Shown piece by piece: positions 9,083-18,544 of a stretch of DNA of 30,565 bases (its first letter is position 1; each line of letters starts with the position of its first letter). Source of the stretch: Hypsibius dujardini (Eukaryota; Tardigrada; Eutardigrada; Parachela; Hypsibiidae). The notes under the pieces were generated by a model that had not been told where the DNA came from, ran no database searches, and saw nothing but the letters and a program-made list of their open reading frames with translations. The stretch covers positions 1 to 30,565 of the forward strand of contig LRSR01009470.1 in assembly GCA_001579985.1 (NCBI GenBank), written 5' to 3'. The position numbers and the translations under genes were made by a program.

Positions 9083-9730
9083 CGTCCGAAAGACGCTGCG
9101 GCCGTTCGATCCTTCGTCGATACTGTCATGTACTACAGCAAGTATCTGCCGGCTCTGGCTACGGTTGCCCACCTTCTCATCAAAATGTCTCGAAAAGGGG
9201 AGACCTAAAATTGGACCGACGCTCACGAAACCACCTGGCAAACGGTGAAAACCATGTTAACCAACGCACCGATTCTCTGACACTTTAATCCGACGCTGGA
9301 ACTGGTGTAAGAAACCGACACGTCAACCTTCGGACTGGGTGCGGTTCTGTCTCAGATGTCGGACGGACGACCCGAGATCTTGGCATACGTCAGTCGAACA
9401 CTTAAAGCCGCCAAACGGAACTCCTCGGCCTGCGATTCAAAACTCATCGCTGTCGTCTGGGCCATAACCGAAAAAGTTCATTCTTACGTCGGTGGTTCAA
9501 GACTCTTCAAGGTCGTCACGGACCACAACGCCTTGGTGGGCCTTCTAAAACTGAAAAACCCAAAGGGTCGGCTAGCGAGATGGGTGGAGCTCCTCCGGCC
9601 ATATCACAAGGACCGACAGTACCGCCCCGGCCGGGAGATTTCCGTTCCGGACTTTTAGTCTCGATACCCTTACGATGCTGACCCTTACGATACCGACAAA
9701 CCAAGTGCTCTCCGGTGGTCTGACCGTCAA
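9083..9730 (+). pseudogene. Ty3/gypsy RT thumb/connection and RNase H, with four stops
   Basis: Frame 2 from 9083 starts RPKDAAAVRSFVDTVMYYSKYLP, the conserved entry to the thumb region in gypsy RTs. It proceeds through NWTDAHE and HFNPTLEL into RNase H: ETDTSTFGLGAVLSQ (first catalytic Asp), ILAYVSRTLKAAKRN, SKLIAVVWAI, VVTDHNALVGLL (further Asp), GRLARWVELL and RPGREISVPDF. Stops occur at 9206 (TAA), 9278 (TGA), 9308 (TAA) and 9656 (TAG), all without frame loss. At the expected position of the RNase H Glu the sequence has Asp (ACDSKL). After about 9730 the reading moves to frame 3 for the integrase. RNase H would digest the RNA template during reverse transcription; this copy is inactive. 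Confidence 0.85.
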
Positions 9731-9731
9731 G

Positions 9732-10247
9732 TCGACCAGCAATATTCAACAAATGCAGGAAGATGATGTCTTCTGCCGCGGCATTCTGAAGGTCCTTCGT
9801 GAACCGATCAACGCATCGACATACAGAAAAAAAATTCTGTTTTTCGTTGTCAAGGGAAACTTACCGTACCGTATCCGTGTCCGTATCTGTGCCGTATCCG
9901 TGATTTAGCATGACGGACGACGATGGTTTCTGCTGGTCGTCCCTGCAAAAAGAACTCACTTAGTCAGTTCAGGTAGTGGTCATAAGGGCACTACGCGAAC
10001 CCATGCCAGACTGCACGACAAATACTTCTGGAGAGGATGTTTGAACCAAGTTGTCAACTACGTCAGCTCGTGCGAGGCATGTCCACCTGTAAAACCAGGG
10101 GGGTTCCTTCAGCCCATCCCAGTGGCCGGACCCTTCCACGCGGTCGGCATCGACTACATGGGACCGTTGGTCACCAGCAAACGCGCCAACAAATTTTTAC
10201 TTGTGACGACTTGTTTGCTGACCCAGTGGGTGAAACGCGTGCCGTAA
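9732..10247 (+). pseudogene. Ty3/gypsy integrase N-terminal half (zinc domain and first catalytic Asp)
   Basis: In frame 3 the linker reads QQMQEDDVFCRGILKVL. After a TAG at 9906-9908 the HHCC zinc domain follows: GHKGTTRTHARLHDKYFWRG, then YVSSCEAC. The start of the catalytic core, FHAVGIDYMGPL, carries the first Asp of the DDE triad. Reading ends at 10247 after CLLTQWVKRVP. The next recognisable motif (a SPFELVYGQ-type block at 10258) normally lies well over a hundred residues later, so the second Asp and the Glu are deleted. Integrase inserts the cDNA into the host; this copy cannot be active. Confidence 0.85.
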
Positions 10248-10257
10248 AGACCCAACA

Positions 10258-10975
10258 TTTTCACCGTTCGAACTCGTTTACGGACAAGTTCCCGTATTCC
10301 CAATCGACGTCGCGTTGGGAAACGAAGTTTCGGAACAGATGGCAGACATCGACGATTATATAGAAACAACCCAAGAATGGTTGACCAGAGCCAAGGAAAT
10401 CGTTCAAGAGCGAGTCAACGCCACCCACGACAAGGGAGCCCCATACTTTAACGCGAAGCATGGAGAAGTATCCTTTTCTGTGGGAGACCTCGTGTCACCT
10501 CCCAAACTGAAAGAACGGGCGTTGAAGGTGAAAAACAGGCTAAGGGATTGACCACAAAATTTTGCATTGTTTGCACGGACCTTGGAAAGTGATTGAAAAA
10601 ATTGGTGAAGTATATTATAAAATTAAACATTTTCAGGAACGACATCAAGAGTCAGTCGTACACGTAAAGGAATTAAAACCTTTTGACTCGAGATACGATA
10701 ACGAAGCACCCTTACCAGTTGAAGCCGGCGGCCAGGTGGACGGGAACGGCCCGCTCACCGACGGGGGAGACGAAAACGACCCCTCCTCGAACGAGCAGGT
10801 CGATGTGGCCCACGAACCGATAGCACCATCATTTTTTGAAAACAGTAACCCTTTGCTTTTGGACGCGATCGTAATTCCGGGACCACATCCAATCCCGGAA
10901 CTGATGATGTCTGATGAAGGCGTTGAAGAAAAAAAAATGGGGTTGAGGAGGAAGATGGAGGAACCCATCTCCGCG
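10258..10975 (+). pseudogene. Ty3/gypsy integrase C-terminal half (GPW module) and acidic tail
   Basis: After the deletion, frame 1 resumes with SPFELVYGQVPVFPIDVAL, the conserved end of the catalytic core. It continues through a helical linker (WLTRAKEIVQERVNATHDK) and VSFSVGDLVSPPKLKE to a stop at 10551. The frame then shifts to frame 2, giving HCLHGPWKVIEKIGEVYYKI and VVHVKELKPFDSRY, the GPY/F-type module and end of the integrase. A long acidic, Pro-rich tail continues to about 10970. Two breaks are present: the deletion at 10247-10258 and a 1-nt shift near 10545. The pol tail runs straight into another gene-like region in frame 3. Confidence 0.8.
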
Positions 10976-10976
10976 A

Positions 10977-12435
10977 CCAGCACCCATTCTACATGCCCGA
11001 CCCCTAACTCCCAACACCACTACCGACACCGACGACCAGCAATCGACCGACACCATCCCGAACCTGCGCACCCGGCTGGCAGCCATCGTCGGAAAATCGG
11101 CTGCAAATGGCATTCTGCCAAGTATGTTTTCAACTTTCTATGCTGAGCGTCCACTCTTTTTCGCCATTCAACATGTCGCCCAGGTGATGGGAGACGACTG
11201 CGCCGCCTTCACAAAAACCGCCGCCACCATGTACCTCCTACTGGAAGGTTTGACCACCGAATTTCTCAACAGTTTGTGCAATCAGCATTGTGAGTGCTCC
11301 AGCACCTTCTTTTTAGCATCTTTGCCAAAGGTTGGCCTGGGTGTCTCGCGGAAGATTTCTGGCAGGAAAATTCAAACGTCTTATTTATTTCTTTCCGAGT
11401 TTTCAGATCGTCAGAAACCGCAGCTCACATCCACCTCGAGGGCAACAGCCGCCCCTATCGCCGGCAACTGTTTAAGTCTCCTCGACCACCGACCACCATG
11501 TCTGCCATGTGGGGCCAGCAATCGGTACGAGTACAATCAGCGACAAGATTGAGTACACTGGAGGGTTCCTGGTATGGGCAAAAGGGGCGGGGCATGTTTG
11601 AAAATGGAAGAAACCAGGAACCAAGCAACCGCTCCAGGTCAGGTGGTTCGATTGTTTGAAACCCACTTCTGCCCCGCCATTTTTGCCCATTCCCCGGACC
11701 CTCCAGTGTACTCAATCTTGTCGTTCACTGTACGTTGGGCATGTATCAATTGGTTCGATCAAGCAACTTCTGCTCTACGAGATTTGGCTATTCAGTCCTA
11801 GGCATACCTTCCCACTTCCAATTCCTGGTTAGTGATGTGATCTTGAAATTTTTTTTATTTTGCAGAATCTCAACGTTAGGACTATTCCAGTCGGCACAAG
11901 AACCTCGTTCGTAAGTGCTTCTCAGCATAGATATCAGCTAAGATTCACTGTAATGAAATTACCAAATCTTTGTTTCAGATTAACGGTTGCAGAAATACGG
12001 CAAGCTTTCAGGATTGGTCTCGATCAAATTGCGGCGGTAATGCCAGATTCACGGCCAGGCATCCAGACTCTCGTTAACGAGCTCACACCACGCCGCAAAA
12101 CGCTAGTCAACCTGTCCAACGAGAGAAGCGCAAGCCAGCTCTAAGAGGCAGAATTCATTGTCATGACTGACGCATCACGTCAAAATTTCGAATCGTTGCG
12201 GGCTATTCTAGCGGAATTTGATACAGATTATTACAAACTGGAGTTTATGGATGGCATCGTTTACGCGCGGGTTAGAGAATCTCTGCGTCACGGCACATCG
12301 GCAAACGCGCTATAGTACTTTTGTCGCTCACTGACGAGTTTTTATACTCGTTTTATAGCCCTCCTGGATCCCAGAGATACCAGCAGCATACTAGGCCATC
12401 CAGACCTTTGGAAACTGTATACACTATTAACGTGA
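10977..12435 (+). pseudogene. Unknown intron-containing gene, interrupted by stops and a MITE
   Basis: Exon 1 (frame 3, about 10977-11289) reads TDTIPNLRTRLAAIVGKSAANG and then a mixed-composition protein (FYAERPLFFAIQHVAQVMG) up to a GTGAGT donor at 11290. A candidate exon 2 is 11866-11910, with TTTTGCAG before it and GTAAGT after. Exon 3 runs from 11979 (TTTCAG acceptor) to a TGA at 12433-12435. It reads LTVAEIRQAFRIGLDQIAAV and later LRHGTSANAL and RFIALLDPRD, with stops at 12142 (TAA) and 12313 (TAG). The exon phases disagree by one base between exons 1 and 2, so there is an additional indel or my exon 1 end is wrong. Intron 1 (about 576 bp) contains the fold-back MITE. I do not recognise the family. 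It may belong to the Polinton-like element to its right or be an independent insertion. Confidence 0.4.
11534..11730. mobile_element. Fold-back MITE with TA target duplication, copy 1
   Basis: The two ends are inverted copies of each other: CGACAAGATTGAGTACACTG at the left and its complement CAGTGTACTCAATCTTGTCG at the right, continuing inward through GGAGGGT, TATGGGCAAAA and GGGGCGGGGCA. Arms are roughly 50-65 bp around a short loop with TTCGATTGTTTGAAA. TA flanks both ends (11532-11533 and 11731-11732), as for Tc1/mariner-type elements. No coding capacity. It lies in the presumed first intron of the surrounding unknown gene. Confidence 0.8.
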
Positions 12436-13439
12436 ATGGGGACCTAATTAGAACTTAATAAACTAATTGAAAATGTGACCTTTGCTGACTTTTAAAGGTC
12501 ACTGGACATTTGATTTTTTGGCTTTAACTGGTGCCGGCCAGGCCGGCCCGAACAGAACCCACTGAAACCGACCTCTTTAATTGGTCATCATCGTACCACT
12601 TGCCGTACATCAAAACAGGATCACAAAACAACAACAACAACAAACTTCATTAATGATGGCATTGATGATTAGTCGCTTGAAGTCTTCTGACCCAGGCTAG
12701 ACTGTTGCAATGAAACGTGTCTCAGTAGAGGTTAAGATTGCTCATCGACAAGCAAAGACCATCATCTTCTACTTGTACGTCGTGGTGGCAGTCAGACTTT
12801 CTTGTCCGATTGTGATGTTTCGGGTGTGAGCAAAGAATAAAATGAAAATGCCAAAATCATTGTCATGGCTCCATACAGGGACTTGTTGGAAAACTCTGAA
12901 GTTGCAAAGTCACTTGGAATCTGTGGTCTTTCATACCTAGTTTGTGTTTGTTGTTGTGATTTGCCAGTCAATATATTAAGGTCCATTCTCATGTGCCACA
13001 TAATGCTCACATGTACTCGTACTGTAATTCCCATGCTGTAGTTCTCGTTCTTGTCTTGTGAGAAAGATGTTCCAGTGTCAAGTGAAGAATGCGCTTGTTT
13101 AGATTGTTGTCATGTTCGAACGATAAGGATGAGTCTTGAAGCTCGGTTCGAGACTCGACTTCTCGTTCGTTTTCTAGCTTCTCATTAAGTTTTACTTTCC
13201 ATCGGCTTGCTATCTCGGCTTCTCTCAATTTGTTGTGCAAGTAATAATTCCGGAAAGGAGTACTCGTAGTTATTGTGTATCGTAAGGTCAACAGGACTTC
13301 CGGGTTCTCGAAGGGAGAACAGGTCGTCACATAGTGAAGCGTTGTCCTTATCTCGGCGACACTTCCGCTCCTTTGTACGCCAAGGCGATTTACGATTCAG
13401 TTTATCGTGGCTAAGGCTGAACTATTCCTGAAGCAATCG
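12436..13439. other. No clear gene; one weak minus-strand frame
   Basis: Mostly non-coding in appearance, with a short CAA run near 12628. A 107-codon minus-strand frame (13007-13330) has a charged middle (KLNEKLENEREVESRTELQD) and might be an exon fragment, but no splice-supported gene could be built from it. No inverted repeat matching the region to the right of POLB was seen. Confidence 0.3.
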
Positions 13440-14474
13440 ATGACTGTGCACGAAAAATCTACGACGAGTACATTAATAGCAGCAACAATGACGACTTCTA
13501 CAAAAGAGGAAGAAGTCCTGACTCTGATGAAGGCAGTGTTGGAGACAGAAAGGAGGAAGGAAGTTCTTGAAGAAGTCTAGCAATCTTTCAACTTGAGCCT
13601 CATTATGGATCGCCCACTCAGTGTGACATTGTCATGGCTTCCAGATGGAACCGTCAACGGAATTAGGTTTGACATGAACCCGCGGCCGGTGAAATGGAGC
13701 AAGGACGTTATCGATTGCTTTCTTCGCTTCAAGTTCAATGAAGAAAGCTGGCCATGTCTAGAAGGTTCGAAGCCGGATGAACCGGATATGTTTCTCGGGA
13801 CCTAGCAGGGATTCGTCCAGAATTCTTCCAGTCCTTCAAGGGAAAGCCAGTCCCCGGTCCAGAAACACCACTTAATAATATTGGGAACCTTGAAGTCAAC
13901 ATGTTCGTTATCGGTGACACGTTAGAGACTGGATTACGCGCTTCACGAAAAACGAAATCCTTCCGGGTCAGCGTCCAGGAATTTCTCCCTCTTCTGGCCT
14001 ACATCCTATCTGACCACTGTAAACAATAAAGACGACAAGGAGAAGATCGTTCCCGGGTATCTGTTGAAACCGGAGAACAGTCCTGAGGTCTTTAAGGTCA
14101 ACAACACGCTGCAAATTCACTGGATCAACGAAAATCGAAAACCGCTCTTGCGATTCGTTCGTCACAAAACAAGCAAGCTAGCCGATGCCGTTTTGAGCAT
14201 CGGCCGGGCATGTGTGCACCAACTGAAGGAAGAGGGAGTCAAGCCAGTTCTGATGCCACTGGCGAGCGTGAGGGATCTGGGTTTAGAGAATGTTTTTATA
14301 GTTACTGACCACCTCTTGAGTAGTGACATGAACAATCTTGAGGCCTGTATTGTGGTTCTGAATTTTTTTTTTGGTTTTGCCCAACTACGCCTGGAGTGGA
14401 ATTATTGCGAAAATCAAGAAGTGTTTTTGAACATGTTAATGACATCTTGGAGCGTCATGTTATCTCGTGGTTGA
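13440..14474 (+). pseudogene. Unknown gene in the Polinton-like region, several frame breaks
   Basis: Frame 3 from an ATG at 13440 reads through a Thr-rich start and a helix (LMKAVLETERRKEVLEEV), a TAG at 13578, then PLSVTLSWLPDGTVNGIRFD and WSKDVIDCFLRFKF. At about 13798 reading moves to frame 2 (AGIRPEFFQSFKGKPVPGP). After further breaks near 13925 and 13990 it returns to frame 3 (VPGYLLKPENSPEVFKVNN, IHWINENRKPLLRFV, ADAVLSIGRACVHQLKEEG) and ends at 14474. The alternating frames with consistent protein-like composition argue for one decayed gene of about 340 codons. It has the same orientation as the PC4-like gene 300 bp downstream. No family is recognised. Confidence 0.4.
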
Positions 14475-14773
14475 ATAACAAAAACCAACTTGGTAGCGTG
14501 TTTCGCAATTGAAAATCCAATTAAACCCATAAAAAGAATAACGTACAAAAACGTGATGCACACCTTCGCGATACATGGGTGTTTTCGCTCGGGTTGGTTC
14601 AAACACGTTCCTCGCTCCTCAGTATCTATTTCGGGGTGATGAATTATCGTCGGGGATACGATTCACAATCAGGGAGTAGATTGTTGTACGAGTGAACTAT
14701 TTCAGCGTGTGAGAATGCCTAACCGATCAAATTCAAATTTTTACGTTTTCCCCTATCCTCTTGAATACTTAAG

Positions 14774-15752
14774 ATGGCTGAGACTGCAATGAAGAAGCGC
14801 AAGATTGAAGACGTCGAAACGGAAATCCCTATGAACGACGAGTATAAACTCCCGGAACTTCCGGTCAACGGTCAAGTCGCCTTTGTTGAAAAGAATCGTC
14901 CCGTCTATAAGATCGGGTACGACAAATACTTGTCATTTTCACCCGATGCTGAAGGTCGGATATATATCCGTCTCTGTGAGCGCAAAGGACCGATCGGCGA
15001 ACCGGCGGAAACGGGAAAGGCCGTCACCATGGACCTGACTCAATTCCTCCGTCTGTACGGCACCATCATGTCCGGAGTGGCTGATCGACCTGATGGGGAG
15101 GACGGACCAACAAAGTATGCTTTGGGCAACGGACTCTACCTTCAGTGGAGCAAGTTCCGAGGCAACAACATCGCTACGGTTCGTCGCTTCGCCACCTTGA
15201 AAAACGGCAAAATCGTAGCCCTGTAGAAGGACGGTCTCTCGTTCGGGAAGTCCACCTACGACAAAGGTGGACAAAAAGATGTTCAAAGAGATGAAGGTGC
15301 TGCAAGACATTATGGCTTTGCCGCAGTTCAAGGAAGGTAAGCCTGGCCCGTGAATGAAATTCAAGGAGTTGAAGAACGGTTTAGCCCACTTGATGTATCA
15401 GCACATTTTGGGACTTCGCCGGGACCGCTGCCCCACCTGTCTGAATCCGGAGACTGAGCCTGACTGCCCGGGTCAAGGTCACAGTTGTGAGTACGGTATC
15501 CCAAGGGATGTGCATCCGAAGGACCTAAAGGCGGCCGAGGAAGAGGCTAAAAAGCAACGCTACGTGGAATCCATCCTCTTGACCAACAATGTCGTGACCT
15601 GCCAGCAACTTCTGGACAATACCGCGCGAGTGGAATAATGGTTCAACAGCAACCGCTTGTGTTTGACGGAGGATATCAACAAGCGTTTGAGGGTGGTCAA
15701 CAAGATCTGTAATTTGGACCTGTTCGAATGCAAGGCGGAAAAGAATTTTTAG
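14774..15752 (+). pseudogene. Tandem PC4-like protein with Cys-rich C-terminal part
   Basis: ATG 14774 has a good context (AAGATGG) and is followed by a nuclear-localisation-like KKRKIEDVE. Two segments resemble the PC4/p15 single-stranded-DNA-binding fold. The first runs from YKIGYDKYLSFSPDAEGRIY to GKAVTMDLTQFLRLYG. The second starts YALGNGLYLQWSKFRGNN, then VRRFATLKNGKIVAL, and after a TAG at 15224-15226 continues KDGLSFGK. Near 15265 the reading moves to frame 3: FKEMKVLQDIMALPQF, a TGA at 15351, then RDRCPTCLNPETEPDC with a zinc-site look, DLKAAEEEAKKQRYVES, a TAA at 15636, and the end at 15750-15752. PC4 proteins act in transcription and replication as coactivators that bind melted DNA. 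The gene ends 28 bp from the end of the protease gene on the other strand, which suggests it is part of the same element. The PC4 match was made by eye. Confidence 0.5.
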
Positions 15753-15780
15753 TCTAATTTAATTTCAAAAAAGTATTGCG

Positions 15781-16243
15781 CTATTGTTTGAGAAACCTGT
15801 CATTTTGGATTTTGGTTTTCAAGTCGAAATAGTGGTCCACATACTGAGTCACCATTGCATCATTAGTATGCTTATTCTGCATGAACCAATAAATAATATT
15901 TCTGTAGTGTTTTCCGTTAAATATTCTTAGTAGAAAGAATAAACAATACTGACCACAAACGGTCGAACCATTGGCTTGAAACTGCTCAATCTGTTTCACA
16001 ATTATCAAAAGCTTTATTTCTATTAAAAGACAAGTCTTTTCCAAAAGAGTCAAAAATCGCCACAATTTCTGGTCGATCTTGGTACGCTGCTAACCAGTGC
16101 ATGCTAGGGCCTGTTGACGTGATTACACATCCACCGGGCAAAGTTCCCAGTGTTGAAATCTTGTCAGGGGCAAAAATTTTACGAAAAGATGACTTGTTGA
16201 CAGAGTTGCCCTCCAGAGCAGCTTTAATGCTGGAAGTGTTCAT
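15781..16243 (-). pseudogene. Adenain-type cysteine protease (Polinton PRO), one frameshift
   Basis: Minus strand, from an ATG at 16243. The first frame has a GGCVITSTG strand, then SMHWLAAYQ with the catalytic His, then IVAIFDSFGK with the Asp. It ends at 15986 after a 1-nt break. The second frame continues to 15781 and supplies QANGSTVCGQYCLFFLLRIF, with the catalytic Cys in the CGQYC motif. His, Asp and Cys come in the order of adenovirus protease and Polinton PRO, which mature capsid proteins. The total of about 150 residues fits this family. The break lies near 16005-16015, between the Asp and Cys motifs. Confidence 0.85.
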
Positions 16244-16369
16244 GCTGTGAAGTCAGTGCTGAGCACACGGAACTGATAAATCTCGATGATCAAATCATAT
16301 ACGAGATAAGCCATCATCATGATCGTTGACTTTAAATGGCTGTGCGAACGTTAAAGAGATACTGAGGTT

Positions 16370-16618
16370 TTATTGATGAATCAGTTTCAGAGTTTTACGA
16401 CCGCATATGCCAAGTTTCATACCAAAAAGAGTGTATCCACCGGTGTAATCTTCCCGATCAAACCAAAACTCGCCGTGAGGACCGTGAAGTTTATTTTGAA
16501 GTTCTTCGATGGTGCTAATCAAGTAATCCGGTGTCGGAATGTTCCGTCGGATGCTGTAACGAGAGTTTTTATTCACAATTCGAAACTGCTTAGTGAAATC
16601 GGGGTCAAATTTCTGCAA
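16370..16618 (-). pseudogene. Penton-like minor capsid fragment of the Polinton (PY-like)
   Basis: An 82-codon minus-strand frame reads DFTKQFRIVNKNSRYSIRRN, IPTPDYLISTIEELQNKLHG, FWFDREDYTGGYTLFGMKLG. A strand followed by IP..Y.....L...L is the recurring pattern near the start of Polinton/adintovirus penton-type proteins. It lies between the capsid and protease genes, where such a gene is expected. The usual length is several hundred residues, so only a fragment remains. Family assignment is tentative. Confidence 0.45.
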
Positions 16619-16639
16619 ATGGAATTCAGATTAGGTCAT

Positions 16640-17165
16640 AACAAATTGAATGGTGACTGGAACACCAGTAATCAAATCTTTTCTTGTTCGAAAAAATCAG
16701 AACATATCCGTCCTGATAACTGAACAAAATGGCGTCGTCCAAACAGTGTTCGACCAAACAGTGTTGTTCCTGTGCGTTTTCCGTCTACAAAAAAAAATTA
16801 TGAGGGGTCAGGGTATCAACCACATGAAGTCAGCTGAGACCTTTGTGTTATAAGAGGTTCAAAAGGTTGAACAAATTTTGAAGGTATGCACGATAGGGGT
16901 AGAACGTAGACGCGTCGGAAATAACTTCATTAGCAATGGAGACGTGAACCTGTAGACCAAGTTCCAGTTCCAGTGCAACATTCTTAAGGACAACCGTACC
17001 GGTAGAGCTAAGTGGAATGTAGAAAATAATAACCCTTGTCGTAGTTCCGCCCGCCAAGGTAGTAGTTGGATGAAGACGGTCATGTTCCACTTTCCAGCGC
17101 TCGGTGAATGTGATGGGGACACTAAACATTTGGATGCGGTACATTGATTTCTTGTGAGGAATGAC
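16640..17165 (-). pseudogene. Major capsid protein remnant of the Polinton (PW-like)
   Basis: The first part (about 17140-16848) reads MFSVPITFTERWKVEHDRLH, VIIFYIPLSSTGTVVLKNVA and FYPYRAYLQNLFN. The last resembles the YPYRAYxxxL signature at the end of the first strand group in Polinton and adintovirus double-jelly-roll capsids. It ends at 16848. A further piece around 16660-16790 reads GRRHFVQLSGRICSDFFEQE and, in a shifted frame, LITGVPVTIQFVM, matching the conserved GR..SD.F....LI.GV part of the same protein. Intact homologues have roughly 500-700 residues; here less than a third survives. Upstream the frame is continuous with the integrase tail. Confidence 0.6.
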
Positions 17166-17501
17166 TTGCACAATTTTGTAGACCGGTTCCTGTTATTCGA
17201 ATTCTTTTTCAAACACACCCTTGAGTTTTCAACTTCCTAAATGCTCACCGACCCGGTATCGTGGGGTGCCTTGACCTTGACTCAAGAGATCACTATAGAG
17301 CCGATTAAGCACATGTAGGGAACTGCCTTGTGACACGTTATTTGGTTCCATACCATGAGAGCGGTGGATTGACCAATTGAAAGAGTACACAAAATCTTGA
17401 CATTTGTGAATGTATTCTGTAGACATTCTGTATCGAAACAGTCGCCATATACGAGATTTAAAAATCAGTGACACGCTTCCTTTCTACGCTCAATCTCCAT
17501 T
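17166..17501 (-). pseudogene. Polinton-type integrase, C-terminal third
   Basis: Minus strand, one frame: SVERKRVSLIFKSRIWRLFR, YIHKCQDFVYSFNWSIHRSH, GMEPNNV, VLNRLYSDLL, GTPRYRVGEHLGS. A TGA at 17229-17231 follows, then KLKGVFEKEFE, a TAA at 17193-17195, and VYKIVQVIPHKKSMYRIQ. The HRS.GM.P motif, the LY segment and the YRVGE...KGVF.K SH3-like part are the end of retroviral-type integrases carried by Polintons. The catalytic DDE core is missing. The frame runs without a shift into capsid sequence, so a deletion seems to have joined two genes. Confidence 0.7.
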
Positions 17502-17705
17502 TCATTCGATTACACTGTTTATTTCCAAGTCTGGTACGCTTTGGACATCCCAGGTTGTTTTTCGCTTTTCTGTCAGCTTCTTGGGAAGCTCGGGAATTGC
17601 TATCACCTTCTTGATAACGCGTTCATCTTCTTCCGTTTGACGTTTTGCAATATGCTTTGCAATTATTGGTGACTTGAATGGTTTTCTTTTCGACTTACGT
17701 GCCAA
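17502..17705 (-). pseudogene. Short basic frame upstream of the integrase fragment
   Basis: A 67-codon frame rich in Lys and Arg (MARKSKRKPFKSPIIAKHIA, VIKKVIAIPELPKKLTEKRK) ends in a TGA at 17502-17504. It is in the same frame as the integrase remnant that follows. It could be the start of a small DNA-binding core protein cut by a deletion, or a flank of the integrase. No domain is recognised. Confidence 0.3.
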
Positions 17706-17789
17706 GGGTTCAACGGGTGGTGGGAGACTTAATTCAATTATTCAACATCATTGTTGACAGCAATTTCCTCCAGTCTACGCATTTGATCA

Positions 17790-18541
17790 TTATTTGCCAG
17801 ACCAAGCACTTGTCTCCGCTGCTTTGGCTAAAGATCCCCCAAGGCAAGGACGTACGGAGTAAGCTGGCGGGTCCGCTGAGACATTTGCAGGAACTGTTGT
17901 TTTCTTGCTGACGTATAATTTAGGAATCTGGTTTGTTAAAACGTTGCTACGAGCTTTTAAATAGTCAGGTGTATCATGTTTCAAGTCTACAACTATTGGA
18001 CAATATGGCTCAGCTGTTACCTTTTTGCAAGCGTCAATCAAATGTGGAAGCCCTGTCTGCCTTGATAATAAAGAAATTTGTTGAACATCTCGAACGTTTT
18101 TAAACAATACAATGTAGGATGCGTTAAGATGAACATCCCTCATTTCTTTGCGTTGTTTGTAAAGGTTTGGCATAATCAGTATAACCGATAATCTACGATG
18201 ATGTATGGCCTGTGTGAAAAGTTTAATGTTACGCTTATCGTCGGCAATATCTTGACCGAGGTCATCCAGTATCATTAGTGCAGACTTGGCATCATCAGAA
18301 AAGTGTTCATTTTCTAGGACTCCCGAGATCCCTTTTCAAACTCGATTGACGGTAGATCTTGTTGAAGCGCGGTGAACTTTTCTTGAAATTCCCCGTAACA
18401 GTAAATAATGCGATCCGGATTTTCATTCAGAATTTTATTATTTTCACGTACAAGGTTAAAAACAAACTCAGATTTTCCACTCATAGTCGGTCCACAAAAA
18501 ATAGCCCCAAATAGAACACGAAACTTTATAAATGATTTCAA
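17790..18541 (-). pseudogene. FtsK/A32-type DNA-packaging ATPase (Polinton ATP), one frameshift
   Basis: Minus strand, ATG at 18541, four bases after the BIR-like gene. Residues 17-24 are GPTMSGKS, the Walker A motif with the family's GPTxSGKS form. The frame then breaks near 18330. The second frame gives ALMILDDLGQD (Walker B), LFTQAIHHRRLSVILIMPNL (sensor-like strand), DVHLNASYIVLFKNVRDVQQ and PHLIDACKKVTAEPYCPIVV with DLKHDTPDYL, all conserved in Polinton and adintovirus ATPases. It ends at 17790 after a variable Pro/Ser tail. The protein would pump DNA into the capsid. Apart from the one frame break it is nearly complete (about 250 residues). Confidence 0.9.
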
Positions 18542-18544
18542 TTT

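Noticed and set aside
16859-17218. 119-codon minus-strand frame over the capsid region
   Set aside because: It overlaps the frame that carries integrase and capsid motifs and shows none of its own.
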